Assembly: GCA_965248135.1 (NCBI GenBank)
Contig: CBDFIN010000012.1
Coordinates: 2,046,001-2,110,000 of the forward strand
Direction: 5' to 3'
DNA from: SZUA-100 sp965248135
Lineage (GTDB): Bacteria > Pseudomonadota > Alphaproteobacteria > Rhizobiales > Rhizobiaceae
Length of the DNA stretch: 64,000 bases
The position numbers were made by a program, and so were the translations under genes. Under the pieces are notes generated by a model. It saw nothing but the letters and a program-made list of their open reading frames with translations, did not search any database and was not told the origin of the DNA. Shown one piece after another: positions 1 to 9,500 of the stretch (position 1 is the stretch's first letter; the number at the start of each line of letters is the position of its first letter).

Positions 1-1
1 T

Positions 2-1240
2 AAATTCAGACCGCTCGGAATACCGACAATCACTGATCGTATTGTGCAACGCGCTATGTTGATGGCCATGGAGCCTGTTTGGGAAAGTGACTTTAGTCAC
101 CAATCTTATGGATTCAGACCACAACGCAGCGTGCACCATGCGATCAGGACCGTTAAAACCCAGTTGACAGATTGGGCCTGTCCCAGAGGCCGGTGGATCA
201 TCGAAGGTGATCTTGCCAGTTACTTTGATACAGTCCATCACAGAAAACTGGTCTCCTGTGTGCGCAAACGCATCCGGGATAAACGGTTTATTGCGCTACT
301 GTGGCGTATCTTGAAATCGGGTCACATTGATAAAGGCCTGTTTCGAGCCGCCAGTGAAGGTGTTCCTCAGGGAGGGGTTTTATCTCCCCTTTTATCCAAC
401 ATAATGCTCCACGAGTTTGATTGCTGGATGGAAGAGAATTACCGGAATAAAGTAGCCAGAGAAAAGCGTTCATGGTGGAACAAAAGCATCAAACGTGCCA
501 TTCCCATTGCGGTTCGTCAGAACAGGCAATGGAAACCGGCTGTGACCTACTGTCGTTACGCTGATGATTTTGTTATCATCATCAAAGGCACAAAGTCAGA
601 TGCCATGTCCATACGGACGCTTTGTCGGGCATTTCTGGAAGACAATCTGAAACTGACGCTCAATATGGATAAAACCCATATTACCCACGTCAATGACGGT
701 TTTGTTTTTCTGGGTCACCGGATCATTCGTAAAAGAGGATCACGGGGAACCATGCGGCCTGTTACAACCATTCCAAATGAGAAAACCAAGGTGTTTATAC
801 ATCGGCTGGTTAAAACTCTCAGTGGCAATCATGATATGGCACCCGAAAAGATGATTAAGAACATTAATCTACAACTTGTCGGGTGGCGCAACTTCTACAG
901 GTTTGCTGACTATTGCTCCAAAACCTTTCAAAAGATTAACACAATTGTCTTTTGGAAGATGGCGCATTGGCTGGCAAGGAAATACCGCTCCCGCATCAAA
1001 CCTTTGTTGCGGAAATGGTATAGAAAACTGCCCGGCCATACGGCCAAAACATGGGCGGTTGTTCGGCAAAACCGAAAAGGAGAACGCGTGTCGGGGATTG
1101 TTAAGCGGCTCAAAAAGGGTTCAGATTCACGCTTCAGGTACAAAACACCTCAAGCAAATCCATATCTGAATTCTGACGAACAACTAAACATCTTCACATC
1201 GCGTTATCGTGATATTGCATTGGCCTATGGCCAGACTTGA
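2..1240 (+). CDS. ltrA: Group II intron reverse transcriptase/maturase, 5' partial
   Basis: The reading frame is open from base 2, so the true start lies outside the window; the first visible residues (KFRPLGIPT) are a classic early RT motif. The protein splices its host intron RNA and copies it into DNA during retrohoming. The RT core is visible: the GVPQGGVLSPLLSNI block and the catalytic YADD at bases 557-568, followed by a FLGH block and a basic C-terminal part (roughly the last 150 residues) that fits the maturase/domain X region. No HNH endonuclease domain is evident at the C-terminus. The stop codon is followed at once by intron domain V. Nothing suggests inactivation in the visible part. 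Confidence 0.93.
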   Translation, partial: KFRPLGIPTITDRIVQRAMLMAMEPVWESDFSHQSYGFRPQRSVHHAIRTVKTQLTDWACPRGRWIIEGDLASYFDTVHHRKLVSCVRKRIRDKRFIALLWRILKSGHIDKGLFRAASEGVPQGGVLSPLLSNIMLHEFDCWMEENYRNKVAREKRSWWNKSIKRAIPIAVRQNRQWKPAVTYCRYADDFVIIIKGTKSDAMSIRTLCRAFLEDNLKLTLNMDKTHITHVNDGFVFLGHRIIRKRGSRGTMRPVTTIPNEKTKVFIHRLVKTLSGNHDMAPEKMIKNINLQLVGWRNFYRFADYCSKTFQKINTIVFWKMAHWLARKYRSRIKPLLRKWYRKLPGHTAKTWAVVRQNRKGERVSGIVKRLKKGSDSRFRYKTPQANPYLNSDEQLNIFTSRYRDIALAYGQT

Positions 1241-1246
1241 AGGGAA

Positions 1247-1314
1247 AGCCGTATGCGGGGAAACTCGCACGTACGGTTTGGGGAGGAGAGGCGCTCACGC
1301 GCCTCTTACTCTAC
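1247..1314 (+). ncRNA. Group II intron domains V and VI
   Basis: Bases 1247-1278 fold into the canonical domain V hairpin: a lower 7-bp stem that starts with the AGC triad, an upper 6-bp stem (1254-1259 with 1264-1269), a GAAA tetraloop (1260-1263) and the two-base CG bulge (1270-1271). Bases 1288-1305 form a perfect 7-bp stem with a TCAC loop, which is the upper part of domain VI. An unpaired A near 1308 is the natural candidate for the branch point. The intact catalytic triad and bulge suggest a splicing-competent ribozyme. Confidence 0.85.
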
Positions 1315-1341
1315 GTTGCGCATATAAAATCAAAGTCATGA

Positions 1342-1566
1342 TTACCCCCGCTCATTTGAATTTTGAAAGTCAATCATCGGCTTGGGGTGTATTCCCTGCG
1401 CCCAATGTTCGATAACCTCCCAATTAACGCCAATACAGGCGTCATGGTTGGATTCCACTGCACGCAGAACGTCACGCGCTTGTGCGTTTGTAAGATCGGG
1501 TCGAACGGACAATATGTCGTCCGTACACCACGTAATATTCAATATGTCTTTGTTGATTTGTTTCAT
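1342..1566 (-). CDS. Small conserved-looking protein of unknown function
   Basis: I chose the internal ATG at 1566 (protein MKQINKDILNITWCTDD..., 74 residues) because a strong AAGGAGA Shine-Dalgarno lies 5 bases upstream; a longer frame exists but has no such signal. The protein is soluble and acidic, has no membrane segment, and contains a central stretch (VRPDLTNAQARDVLRAVE, HDACIGVNWEVIEHWAQ) that resembles small orphan proteins found on alphaproteobacterial plasmids and integrated elements; that resemblance is from memory. Function unknown. It converges on the group II intron 3' end. Confidence 0.7.
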   Translation of the reverse strand: MKQINKDILNITWCTDDILSVRPDLTNAQARDVLRAVESNHDACIGVNWEVIEHWAQGIHPKPMIDFQNSNERG

Positions 1567-2019
1567 TTTCTTCTCCTTAAATTGGTCTGGGTTGCACATG
1601 CAACCTGGCCTTCCGAAGGGGATGGAGATGGGAGGGGACAAGACAATTCGATGGAAAATTTCTTCTATTTTGGGGGAGACCTTCAGGGGGAGCCGAAATA
1701 GTAGACAATTTTTTGTCTAATTGTCTTGTGGGGAGAGAGGAGGCAAAGCCTCCCGGCTTCCCCAATACACAAATTTTAAACAAAAAACTGTGTTTGAAGG
1801 ATAGCACATAGCTTATGTGATTGTTTACGCTAACATATTATTTTGTCAGCACTTTTATAGTCTAAATAGCCTGTAGCAACGGACAAGATTATACCACTCC
1901 GACAAACCTGCACTCGATCTACGTTGAACACTTATAGCGGAACCTTGCCGAATCTACACACTTACCCTTTCAATTTTCCTGTCTTCAGGTAGAATGAAAC
2001 TGAGCAATGAGATGAAGTA
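1567..2019. other. Intergenic region with two hairpins
   Basis: No convincing gene. A short inverted repeat TAGACA...TGTCTA sits at 1702-1719, and a perfect GGAGGC/GCCTCC hairpin at 1739-1753 lies in a G-rich then C-rich context. The sequence AATTGTCTTG near 1719-1728 is the inverted copy of CAAGACAATT near 1639-1648. From about 1790 the DNA becomes AT-rich and probably holds the promoter of the sce7726-like gene. These hairpins resemble the one at 5011-5025, so both sides of the three-gene cassette carry GC-rich stem-loops. Confidence 0.5.
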
Positions 2020-2916
2020 ATGAGCAAAAACAAAGACATACGAGCAACATCAGTGAGTCGATTTTTTTCGTCATCGCTGATCAAGGAGTTGGCGCGCAAA
2101 GGCCACTCCCCACTTTTCGCTCGGCTACTTCATGAGTCGGGTCTAATGTCCCATCTTAAAAGTGATGATACCGTTGCATCAGCATTCGATAGGGCATTCG
2201 ATTTTTTGAAGTACAAAGGCCACCGGCACGAATACGTTTACAAAGCTGCAATTGCCCACAAAATATTACTCGGCAAACATTCACTAAAAACCGCCTCGAT
2301 GATGAATGAGTTTCGGATTAAGGATTGCAAGGCAGATGTTGTCATACTTAACGGTACTGGTACAGTTTATGAAATCAAGTCAGAACGTGATTCTTTATCT
2401 CGACTTAAAAAACAGATTGAGACGTATAGAAAAGTTTTTGCAAGTGTGAATGTGATTGTCGGAGAGAACCACGTGAAAAACGTTCTTAACAGTGTTCCTG
2501 ATGACGTGGGCGTAATGAGATTAACGAGCAGGTACCACATACATACTGTTCGTCCTGCCGAAAGCAATCCGGATCGTACTGATTCCGCGGCTATATTTGA
2601 AGCGATTACTTTAAAGGAAGCAGAGCTAATAATGAAAAGTCTGGGCCTTACTCCACCGAGAGTTCCCAACACTATTCGATACAAAACGTTCGAGAGCCTT
2701 TTCAAAACAATTAGCTCTGCGGAAGCCCACATGCAGATGGTTAGAGTACTCAAACAAACTAGAGAGCTTACGCATTTGGAACCGGTTATTTCAAAGTTAC
2801 CCTCCGCGTTGCAATCAGTTGCTCTGAGCACTCGACTGAACCGAGCAGAATTTGTACAACTGATTGCTGTCATGCCTGTCTCCGTTGGCCAAGCAGTTCA
2901 TTGGGCGGAGTACTAA
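2020..2916 (+). CDS. sce7726-like protein, putative PD-(D/E)XK nuclease
   Basis: The 298-residue protein matches what I recall of the sce7726 family. The centre reads as a PD-(D/E)XK nuclease core: E97 in MNEFR, D106 in KADVVIL, E118 and K120 in YEIKSE, then Q132 in an RLKKQIETY helix. This is the order E...D...ExK...Q typical of restriction-like nucleases; nuclease activity is inference. The C-terminal half has no recognised motif. The gene is AT-rich compared with the chromosomal genes to the right, a sign of transfer. The next gene starts within its stop codon (TAATG), so the two are surely co-translated. Could equally act as a nucleic-acid-binding subunit if catalysis is lost. Confidence 0.8.
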   Translation: MSKNKDIRATSVSRFFSSSLIKELARKGHSPLFARLLHESGLMSHLKSDDTVASAFDRAFDFLKYKGHRHEYVYKAAIAHKILLGKHSLKTASMMNEFRIKDCKADVVILNGTGTVYEIKSERDSLSRLKKQIETYRKVFASVNVIVGENHVKNVLNSVPDDVGVMRLTSRYHIHTVRPAESNPDRTDSAAIFEAITLKEAELIMKSLGLTPPRVPNTIRYKTFESLFKTISSAEAHMQMVRVLKQTRELTHLEPVISKLPSALQSVALSTRLNRAEFVQLIAVMPVSVGQAVHWAEY

Positions 2917-3863
2917 TGTATTACCCATATTTTCGCGGCAAACAGTATGAACTCATCACAATTAGAGAATGTGTCGAGATAATAAAGTCGAGCAGTTTTG
3001 TTCCAATTATCGAACCGGTAAAATCTCAACTAAACGGCCTGAGCAAAACAATTAATGTATTGGTTGAAAACGATGCTAATTCGATAGTCATCGCGAACCC
3101 AATTGTCGGTGATTTTAGTAATGATAATACAGAATTGCTGTCACTAATCGAAGAAAAATACCATGAGGATAAACAATTTGTTATTGGTTTGCTGCTTAGA
3201 GAAAGTACTACCTTAGAACAAGCGGTTGCGTTGTGCAGTAGATTTGAAGCAAATAAAATTGCACTGATTCATTCGGGGTTTTCTAATGCTAAGAATCTTG
3301 CTGATGTGGTTCAGAACAACGATTTATTTGAAACCAGTATCTTCGTAGATGGCAAATCTGGCAAGCTTTATCAAAAGCACTTCGCATTTAATGAAAACAG
3401 AATTTTTTTAAAAAATGGCTTTGAAAAACGCCGAAACGCCGATCATCCACCTGTTGAAGTATACTCGGACCTTCATGTTACATATCAGATGGAGGGAATG
3501 ACCGGGTTTTCTGATTTTCTGATTGTAGGTGACGATTATCAGGAAAGTGGTGGCCCCGCATACACCGTTGCGATCCATTTGACTTATATTGACGGCGAAA
3601 ATGAAGACATCATGTATATTCGTCATTTCAAGTCTATTAGGCAGAATACTCCTACCGACCCCGCTGGAAAATTTGCGGAAGCACTGGATGCTCTTGTCCA
3701 ACATTTGGAATCAAGCGAAAACAAATTTTATGAAACGAGCGCTATTTTGGAATTTAGAGAACTCCACAATAAAGGCCATTACCCTGGCCTTGGGTATGTC
3801 AAGAAGTTGGCAATGAAGCATCACATTGAAACCTTTGCGGAGTACTTTCGCGGAGCTGGATAA
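2916..3863 (+). CDS. sce7725/beta-family protein
   Basis: I start at ATG 2916, which shares a base with the upstream stop and has GGAG 5 bases before it; the resulting N-terminus (MYYPYFRGKQYELITIRE) is the family signature as I recall it. Family members often sit beside sce7726 genes. Other recognisable stretches are VPIIEPVK near the N-terminus and HNKGHYPGLGYVKKLAMKHH at the C-terminus. No signal peptide or membrane segment is visible, so it is probably cytoplasmic. The biochemical role is unknown to me. It is the middle gene of a three-gene AT-rich operon and ends 5 bases before the RES gene. Confidence 0.82.
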   Translation: MYYPYFRGKQYELITIRECVEIIKSSSFVPIIEPVKSQLNGLSKTINVLVENDANSIVIANPIVGDFSNDNTELLSLIEEKYHEDKQFVIGLLLRESTTLEQAVALCSRFEANKIALIHSGFSNAKNLADVVQNNDLFETSIFVDGKSGKLYQKHFAFNENRIFLKNGFEKRRNADHPPVEVYSDLHVTYQMEGMTGFSDFLIVGDDYQESGGPAYTVAIHLTYIDGENEDIMYIRHFKSIRQNTPTDPAGKFAEALDALVQHLESSENKFYETSAILEFRELHNKGHYPGLGYVKKLAMKHHIETFAEYFRGAG

Positions 3864-3868
3864 TAAAG

Positions 3869-4906
3869 ATGTTGTGTTGCCCAAATTGCTTTAATGACGT
3901 TGGCCTGAGAAGAGAAATAATTCCTCAATGGTCGGTTGAATTCGGAACATGTCCGAATTGCAGATCAACAAATGAACCACTGGTAGACGCTAGGCGACTA
4001 GCGGACTACTTTGAACTTCTTGTTGGTATCTACATTCCATCAGATGAGGGGAAACCTCTTACATCTTGGCTCAAAGACGATTGGGCTCTTTTCACACATC
4101 CCGAAATTTCAGCAGCGAAGTCAAAGGAATTATTGTCTGAAATATTGGACGATGGAGAAATCGTAAGGAAAAACTTTGATGTTTCAGAAAAATGTAAAAC
4201 TGATAGTGTTGAACGATGGCACAAGCTCAGACGCGAATTAATGCATGTAAATCGCTATTTTCCAGACAGTGATTTTGACAGAGATAGACTTGAGTTCTTG
4301 CTGTCCAATCTGCGTCTGGAATTCGAAAACTGGCCTGACAAATGGTTTCGGGCGCGGATTGAAAAAGATCGGCAGTCTATTGCATTAGGTGATATGGGAG
4401 CACCGCCAGAAAAACTTGCGGCTCATGGCCGCGCGAACCCTGCTGGTATCCCATATCTATATCTTGCATCAGAAGTAGATACGGTCATCGCTGAAGTTCG
4501 ACCACATCCGGGTGAACGAATCTGTGTAGCGGGCTTTGCTGTCGACGATTCGTCAAAAATTGTTGACTTAAGACAACCTAGGACCCTGATCTCACCATTT
4601 TTGCTGGAGGACGAGAATGAGATTGCTGTAATGCGGGGTGATGTTGATTTTTTAGAAATTCTTGGGCGTGAGTTAGCTACTCCTATCGTTCCCAATAATA
4701 CAGCGATCGACTATATTCCCAGCCAATTCCTGTGCGAGTTTATTAAGAAATGTGGTTTTGACGGCGTTGCATATGGCAGTGCAATGAGCAACGGAATGAA
4801 CTTAGCATTGTTTGATCCCGATTTGGCTAATTCTACATCTATCGTCGAATACGACGTAACTGGGTTAAATTTTGCCTACGAAGCTGTTGATCCCGAAGGA
4901 ACTTGA
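3869..4906 (+). CDS. RES-domain protein with N-terminal zinc ribbon
   Basis: Residues 1-31 carry two CPNC knuckles (4-7 and 28-31), a zinc ribbon. Residues 60-160 are helical and charged and may correspond to the HEPN-like N-terminal domain known in some RES proteins, but I see no firm RxxxxH motif. From about 159 (WFRAR) comes a RES domain with its hallmark GRANPAGIPYLYLA (187-200) and AEVRP (208-212), then a conserved GFDGVAYGS stretch near 296-304. RES proteins are NAD+-degrading enzymes, best known as toxins of Xre-RES pairs. There is no Xre antitoxin here; instead the gene is the third member of the sce7726-sce7725 operon, suggesting NAD+ depletion as an effector step (inference). Confidence 0.85.
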   Translation: MLCCPNCFNDVGLRREIIPQWSVEFGTCPNCRSTNEPLVDARRLADYFELLVGIYIPSDEGKPLTSWLKDDWALFTHPEISAAKSKELLSEILDDGEIVRKNFDVSEKCKTDSVERWHKLRRELMHVNRYFPDSDFDRDRLEFLLSNLRLEFENWPDKWFRARIEKDRQSIALGDMGAPPEKLAAHGRANPAGIPYLYLASEVDTVIAEVRPHPGERICVAGFAVDDSSKIVDLRQPRTLISPFLLEDENEIAVMRGDVDFLEILGRELATPIVPNNTAIDYIPSQFLCEFIKKCGFDGVAYGSAMSNGMNLALFDPDLANSTSIVEYDVTGLNFAYEAVDPEGT

Positions 4907-5233
4907 CATATTTGCAGACTATTTTTGCAACTTCATATGAGATATCTCATGGGGAATGGAATTCCCAACATGCAATCAAATACCACACTTTTGGATAGAC
5001 GGGATGCAACGGGGGCTTCGCCCCCTTGCCAAGGTGGTGGGGTCTGCCCCCACACATCTTGCATACTTCAATAAGCCCTATTCCATGCAAGTATGGGGCT
5101 GCTGGATGCAGTCACTATGACCTGTTCAGCGTGCAGTTTTGGATCGGTACACATCGGGCCTTTAGAGCCGTCCGCAAGCATGATCAAAATTGCACATCCG
5201 TTTTGATCTGAACAGATGAAAGGGAATGTTCTC
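4907..5233. other. Intergenic region with GC hairpin and IS110 left-end sequence
   Basis: No gene is supported. A perfect GGGGGC-TTC-GCCCCC hairpin lies at 5011-5025 and could end the RES operon, though no T-run follows. Bases from about 5137 to 5255 reappear at 6417 to 6535 (see the remnant there), so this part belongs to the left end of the IS110-type element. In this family the non-coding end next to the transposase start encodes the guide (bridge) RNA; the RNA itself is inferred, not seen. Confidence 0.5.
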
Positions 5234-6205
5234 ATGTCCCGAATGCAAGACAAGATAAATCTACCATGCACAAATGTCTATGCCGGCATTGATGTCGCAA
5301 AAGACTGGCTGGATGTTTACATCCATCCGCTCAATACAAAATATCGATTTGCCAATGATGGCTCCGGCATCCAGAAACTGGTCAGGCAATGTACCCGTGA
5401 CCATGTTGATCTCATTGCGCTTGAAGCAACGGGAAAGTACCACCGGCAAGCCCACCAAATGCTGCATGAGGCGGATTTAAATGTCGCGGTGATCAATCCT
5501 TATCGCAGTCGCAAGTTTGCCGATGTTCTGGGACAACTGGCAAAGACCGATACGATTGATGCGCAGGTTCTGGCGCATTTTGCCGCGATTATCAAACCAC
5601 AACCCACTCAACCTCCTACGCCACATCGAAAGGCTTTACGGGATCTCAATGTCGCCAGACGGCAGGTGGTGGATGAAATCGGCACGCTCAATCGGCAATT
5701 AAGTTCGACAGATCATCCATTTGCGGCCCGTCAGTTGCGAGCGCGGATAAAAATGTGCGAGCGGCATAAAAGTGCTTTGGAGGACGAAATCCACCAATCG
5801 ATCAAGGCGCAAGATGATTTGAGACACCACTTCGAAATTCTCACCTCAATCCCCGGTATCGGTGTTGTGACAGCAACAACATTACTGACTGATCTGGATG
5901 AGTTGGGACAGGTCAATTGCAAAGAGATTGCTGCCCTTGCAGGCGTAGCTCCAATGAACCGTGACAGCGGTATCATGCGGGGAAAACGCACCATACGAGG
6001 CGGTCGTCCCCAGGTGCGACATCTGCTTTATATGTGCGCCGTCAGCTCATCTCAAAGGGATAGCCTTATGGGGAATTTCTATCGGCGATTGGTCAAACAA
6101 GGTAAACATCCAAAAGTGGCCCTTACAGCAGTAGCACGCAAACTGGTTGTCATTGCCAATACGCTGATTACCGAAAATCGACACTGGCAAACAGCCCATC
6201 CTTGA
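5137..6205 (+). mobile_element. IS110-family insertion sequence (ends not exactly fixed)
   Basis: The element holds one transposase gene of the DEDD type plus upstream non-coding DNA. Members of this family lack clear terminal inverted repeats, so the ends cannot be fixed from one copy. The left limit given is the start of the homology to the remnant at 6417-6535; the right limit is the transposase stop, and the true right end probably lies further on. The distance between the two homologous stretches is exactly 1280 bases, close to the usual size of such elements. Confidence 0.6.
5234..6205 (+). CDS. IS110-family transposase
   Basis: The N-terminal RuvC-like DEDD domain is clear: YAGIDVAKDW (first D), IALEATGKYH (E), and KTDTIDAQVL (two D). 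The C-terminal transposase_20 part has SIPGIGVVTATTL and the serine-bearing block APMNRDSGIMRGKRTIRGG followed by RHLLYMCAV. The length (323 residues) is normal for the family. I start at ATG 5234 because AAAGGG lies about 10 bases upstream and because the same start context is preserved in the remnant at 6514. An in-frame ATG at 5216 is less likely. The enzyme cuts and joins DNA under guide-RNA control in characterised relatives. Confidence 0.93.
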   Translation: MSRMQDKINLPCTNVYAGIDVAKDWLDVYIHPLNTKYRFANDGSGIQKLVRQCTRDHVDLIALEATGKYHRQAHQMLHEADLNVAVINPYRSRKFADVLGQLAKTDTIDAQVLAHFAAIIKPQPTQPPTPHRKALRDLNVARRQVVDEIGTLNRQLSSTDHPFAARQLRARIKMCERHKSALEDEIHQSIKAQDDLRHHFEILTSIPGIGVVTATTLLTDLDELGQVNCKEIAALAGVAPMNRDSGIMRGKRTIRGGRPQVRHLLYMCAVSSSQRDSLMGNFYRRLVKQGKHPKVALTAVARKLVVIANTLITENRHWQTAHP

Positions 6206-6587
6206 TAGGCAGCGGGTGTAAAAATCATCCGCTCGGAGCCACCATCACGCGCTTTGCCAATTGTTCAGTGTGTGATGGGGGCTTCGTGGGGATGATCCAT
6301 CCGCATGGTGAACCTGCACTTTTTGCTTGATTTTCACAACAGATGCTTGCGTATGTTTATAACGGCTCATTTCTTTGCAATAGTTGAGCTGTCGGATTTA
6401 ACGGTCTGACGTATGATTTGGATCGAACACATCTTTGGTCTTAAGGGCCGATGGCAAGCTGGATCGGAATTGCACATCCGTTTTGATCTGAACAGATGAA
6501 AGGGAATGTTCGCATGTCCCGAATGCAAGACTAGATCATCCTGTCCCCGACGGGTCATGTGAGCAACAGCTGCTGCCATTCGTGGTG
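6206..6587. other. Region between IS110 transposase and the NTPase-oxidoreductase gene
   Basis: No gene is supported. It should contain the right end of the IS110-type element and, at 6417-6535, a 5' remnant of a related element (listed separately). The remnant ends only about 50 bases from the 3' end of the convergent 1050-residue gene. I see no terminal repeat that fixes the junctions. Confidence 0.5.
6417..6535 (+). repeat. 5' remnant of a second IS110-type element
   Basis: Bases 6469-6535 match 5189-5255 (67 bases, two mismatches), covering the end of the leader, the ribosome binding site and the first codons of the transposase. The coding part is dead: after MSRMQD the frame meets TAG at 6532. 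Upstream, 6417-6468 still aligns with 5137-5188 but with many differences (about two thirds identical by eye, one gap). High identity around the start and low identity upstream is what one would expect if the upstream part held variable guide-RNA loops, but simple decay would look similar. Confidence 0.75.
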
Positions 6588-9500
6588 TTACACAATAAAT
6601 TTTTCCACGGAAAGCGCCGCTTGGCGGCCGTCATGAATTGCCCGAACAACCAGAGATTGGCCAGATCGCATATCCCCGCAAGCAAAAACTTTATGTTGAC
6701 TGGTACGATAATCGCGAGTGCTAGCTGTAACGTTTCCGTCGCAATCAAATTCAACTCCAAGTTCCTGCAGCATGCCCTGGTGAATCGGGTGAACAAAGCC
6801 CATGGCCAGCAACACTAAGTCAGCATCCAGCAAAAACTCACATCCAGGCACCGGACAGTAGCTTTCGTCAACCTTAACACAGTCAACGCCTGTAACATGC
6901 CCGCTTCTCCCAACGAACCCGTTGGCCATAACATCGAACATACGAGATACTCTCCCGTCATAAGAAAACCGGTTACCGAGTTCCATCGGCCAATTTGGCC
7001 AATTCTGGAGAACTGATTCTTCACTAGGTAAGTGCGTGACGTTGAGAATATGCACTACTGACACGGCATTCTGGCACAGCGCGCTTCTTATGCATTCTTC
7101 TGCGGTCCCGGCATCGTTTCCGATCACTACGACACGCTTATCAATTGCATGAACACCGCCACAAACGTCGATAGTTTCATCATTACTTTGTTGATTCTGA
7201 CGTGCTAAAAACTCCATTGCGAAATAAATTCCGGATTGCCTCCTACCTGCAATGGGAAGATCGCGAGGTGTTCCGGTTCCCCCGGCGAGTATGAAAGCAT
7301 CGTAATTACCAATCAATTCGGTCGCTGATACCGATGCACCAACAGCAGTGTTGCGGTGGAATACGACGCCATCTTTTTCCATCTGCTGGACTTGGCGATC
7401 AATAAATCTCCTGTCAATTTTGAAGTCCGGTATGCCGTAACGCAAGAGCCCACCAAGTTTCGCATCTTTTTCAAACACATCAACATTGTGACCCGAGAAG
7501 GAAAGTCGCCACGCTGCGGCAAGTCCGGCTGGTCCCGAACCCACGATGGCAACTCGCCTATCTGATTTGATTGCCGCCAGTTCCGATCTAGTCCAAAATT
7601 CTGGCGTGCTTGCTTCAGAATCCCCATCAAATATTTGGTGCGTAAACATTGCCGTATTCAGGCACTCTTCGTAGGTTATCATCTTGGAAATAGGCCACAG
7701 ATCGCTGGAGTTATTTCTGTATTTCGAAATGATCTGGTAAAATTCAGATAATATACTCTCTACGTGGTTAGTGTTGGTAACAATATAGTCAAAATATTGA
7801 ATGTATGCGTGCGACGCATGTTTCCATAGCTTGCCTTCACAGGCTGCAACCAAATCAGCAGATATGATTTGGTCGGCGAACTGTGGCATCAAATTTAGGC
7901 GACGAGCGCGTCGCATTTGCTTGATTGTGTCACAGAGCGAAATTGTTATGGCATAACGAATTTGGGAATGTTCGGGAAAACGCGCCGGATCTAAAAAGAT
8001 TGTCAACAGTCTCCAATCATCTTGCGTGTCTACAGTCTGTTGATTTTCATTGAGTAGATTGCGGACTAAGCGCTGAATGGTTTCGGTACATGATAACACC
8101 GATGACTCTTCCTGCTCTTTTGTCTTGAATGTTGAAAGAATTTCAATGAAGAATTCCCAGAAATCATCGTCCCACTCGATTTGTTTAATGAATTTTAGAA
8201 AAAATGCTTCTCCAAGCACGTCTGGAACGAGTGGTTCGATTCGACTTCGACTGTTGGATGAGGCAATGCGTTTCGCCCACTGCACGACTATTTTGTGGTT
8301 TTTTGGCAGAAATTTGGCGACGTCATTAATACACAATCCCCGCCGGAGCGTAGCCGCGGCTACAACAGCACCGACAGACAATCCCTCCTTCGATTTGTCG
8401 ACCTCTCCATCTACGCAATCCCATCCTGTCCACGGTAATCGGTCTTTGCCACGAAAATAGTAGGTAACCAGATCACGGCGGGACCATGCCGAGAAATCAG
8501 GCACCTTGCCGTTGGACTCACGAATTACTTGCCCCATGAGTGCTGCAAACAAAGGGTGGCGCACCGCGTCCAAATCGCCTTGTTCTCGTCCCATGCGGTC
8601 CAATTGTGATAGCGCTTCAATGATAACTGGTTCTTTGCCGGAGTAGTCGCCACCTCCAACACTCGCAGACTTGGCGATGACATGTTTAAGCAACGCCGAG
8701 TCATCTTTCTCACATTCAATTTCGATTGCAGGCACGACGAGCGTCCGGATGCTGTCCAGCGTCGATGGATGACCACCACCCAGCTCGCCCCAGAAAAAAT
8801 CATCATGCAGGAATTTCGGCATGATATGATCGATTACGATCAGCCGGACACTGTACTCGTCCTGCTCACGAGCCTTTTCAACGATCGCTTTCACGACTTC
8901 TCCAAACGCATAGGTGTAGTCGATAACGATCAGGGTATCGCGGTTGATCTTCCACCTTCTCCAGGGTTTCGGATCGCGCGCTTTGGGATTGTCAGAAACA
9001 ACAAACCCTGCATCCCAACTCGTGTCACTGACAGTCGGAACATAGGGTCGCATCCATTCTGAGATAAGTCGCGTTTTGCCTGCACCCGATGGGCCAATCA
9101 CCGGGCAAATTCCCAAGGAACGACCGGAGTTCATGAATTTTGTCAGACGGGCTTCTGCGTCCGGCCTAGGAAACATTGGTATGGAGTGATGATTATGCGG
9201 GTCCAGCCAGATGCCATCGTCACTCCTTCTGGCCAATAGCCGATTGACATCATCTTCGAATTTGTACGGTGGATACGAAAACGGAGCCGACGACATAATC
9301 AGTTCGGGCTTAGCTTCAAAGACAGGCTTATCATCGTTAAAAGCGTCGAATTTCTTACCTTCACCGAACGCGGCTTCGTCAACCCGCCAAGCAAAATCTA
9401 GCTTCTCCACATGATAGTGCAAACGATAGTAAAGTGCCGCGGCCAGAAATTTGCTACCTGAGCCACGTTTAGCCAGTTTGGATACAAAGTTAGATATGTC

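Larger units (their letters stand above)
1..1314 (+). mobile_element. Group II intron, 3' part (5' end outside window)
   Basis: The stretch holds most of the intron-encoded reverse transcriptase/maturase followed directly by sequence that folds as intron domains V and VI, which is the layout of bacterial group II introns. Domain V begins 7 nt after the ORF stop. The intron should end with the AC at about 1313-1314, just after domain VI. The 5' end and the 5' exon lie to the left of the window. The 3' exon leads into the tail of a small minus-strand gene, so the intron sits in intergenic DNA of the accessory element on this side. Confidence 0.85.
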
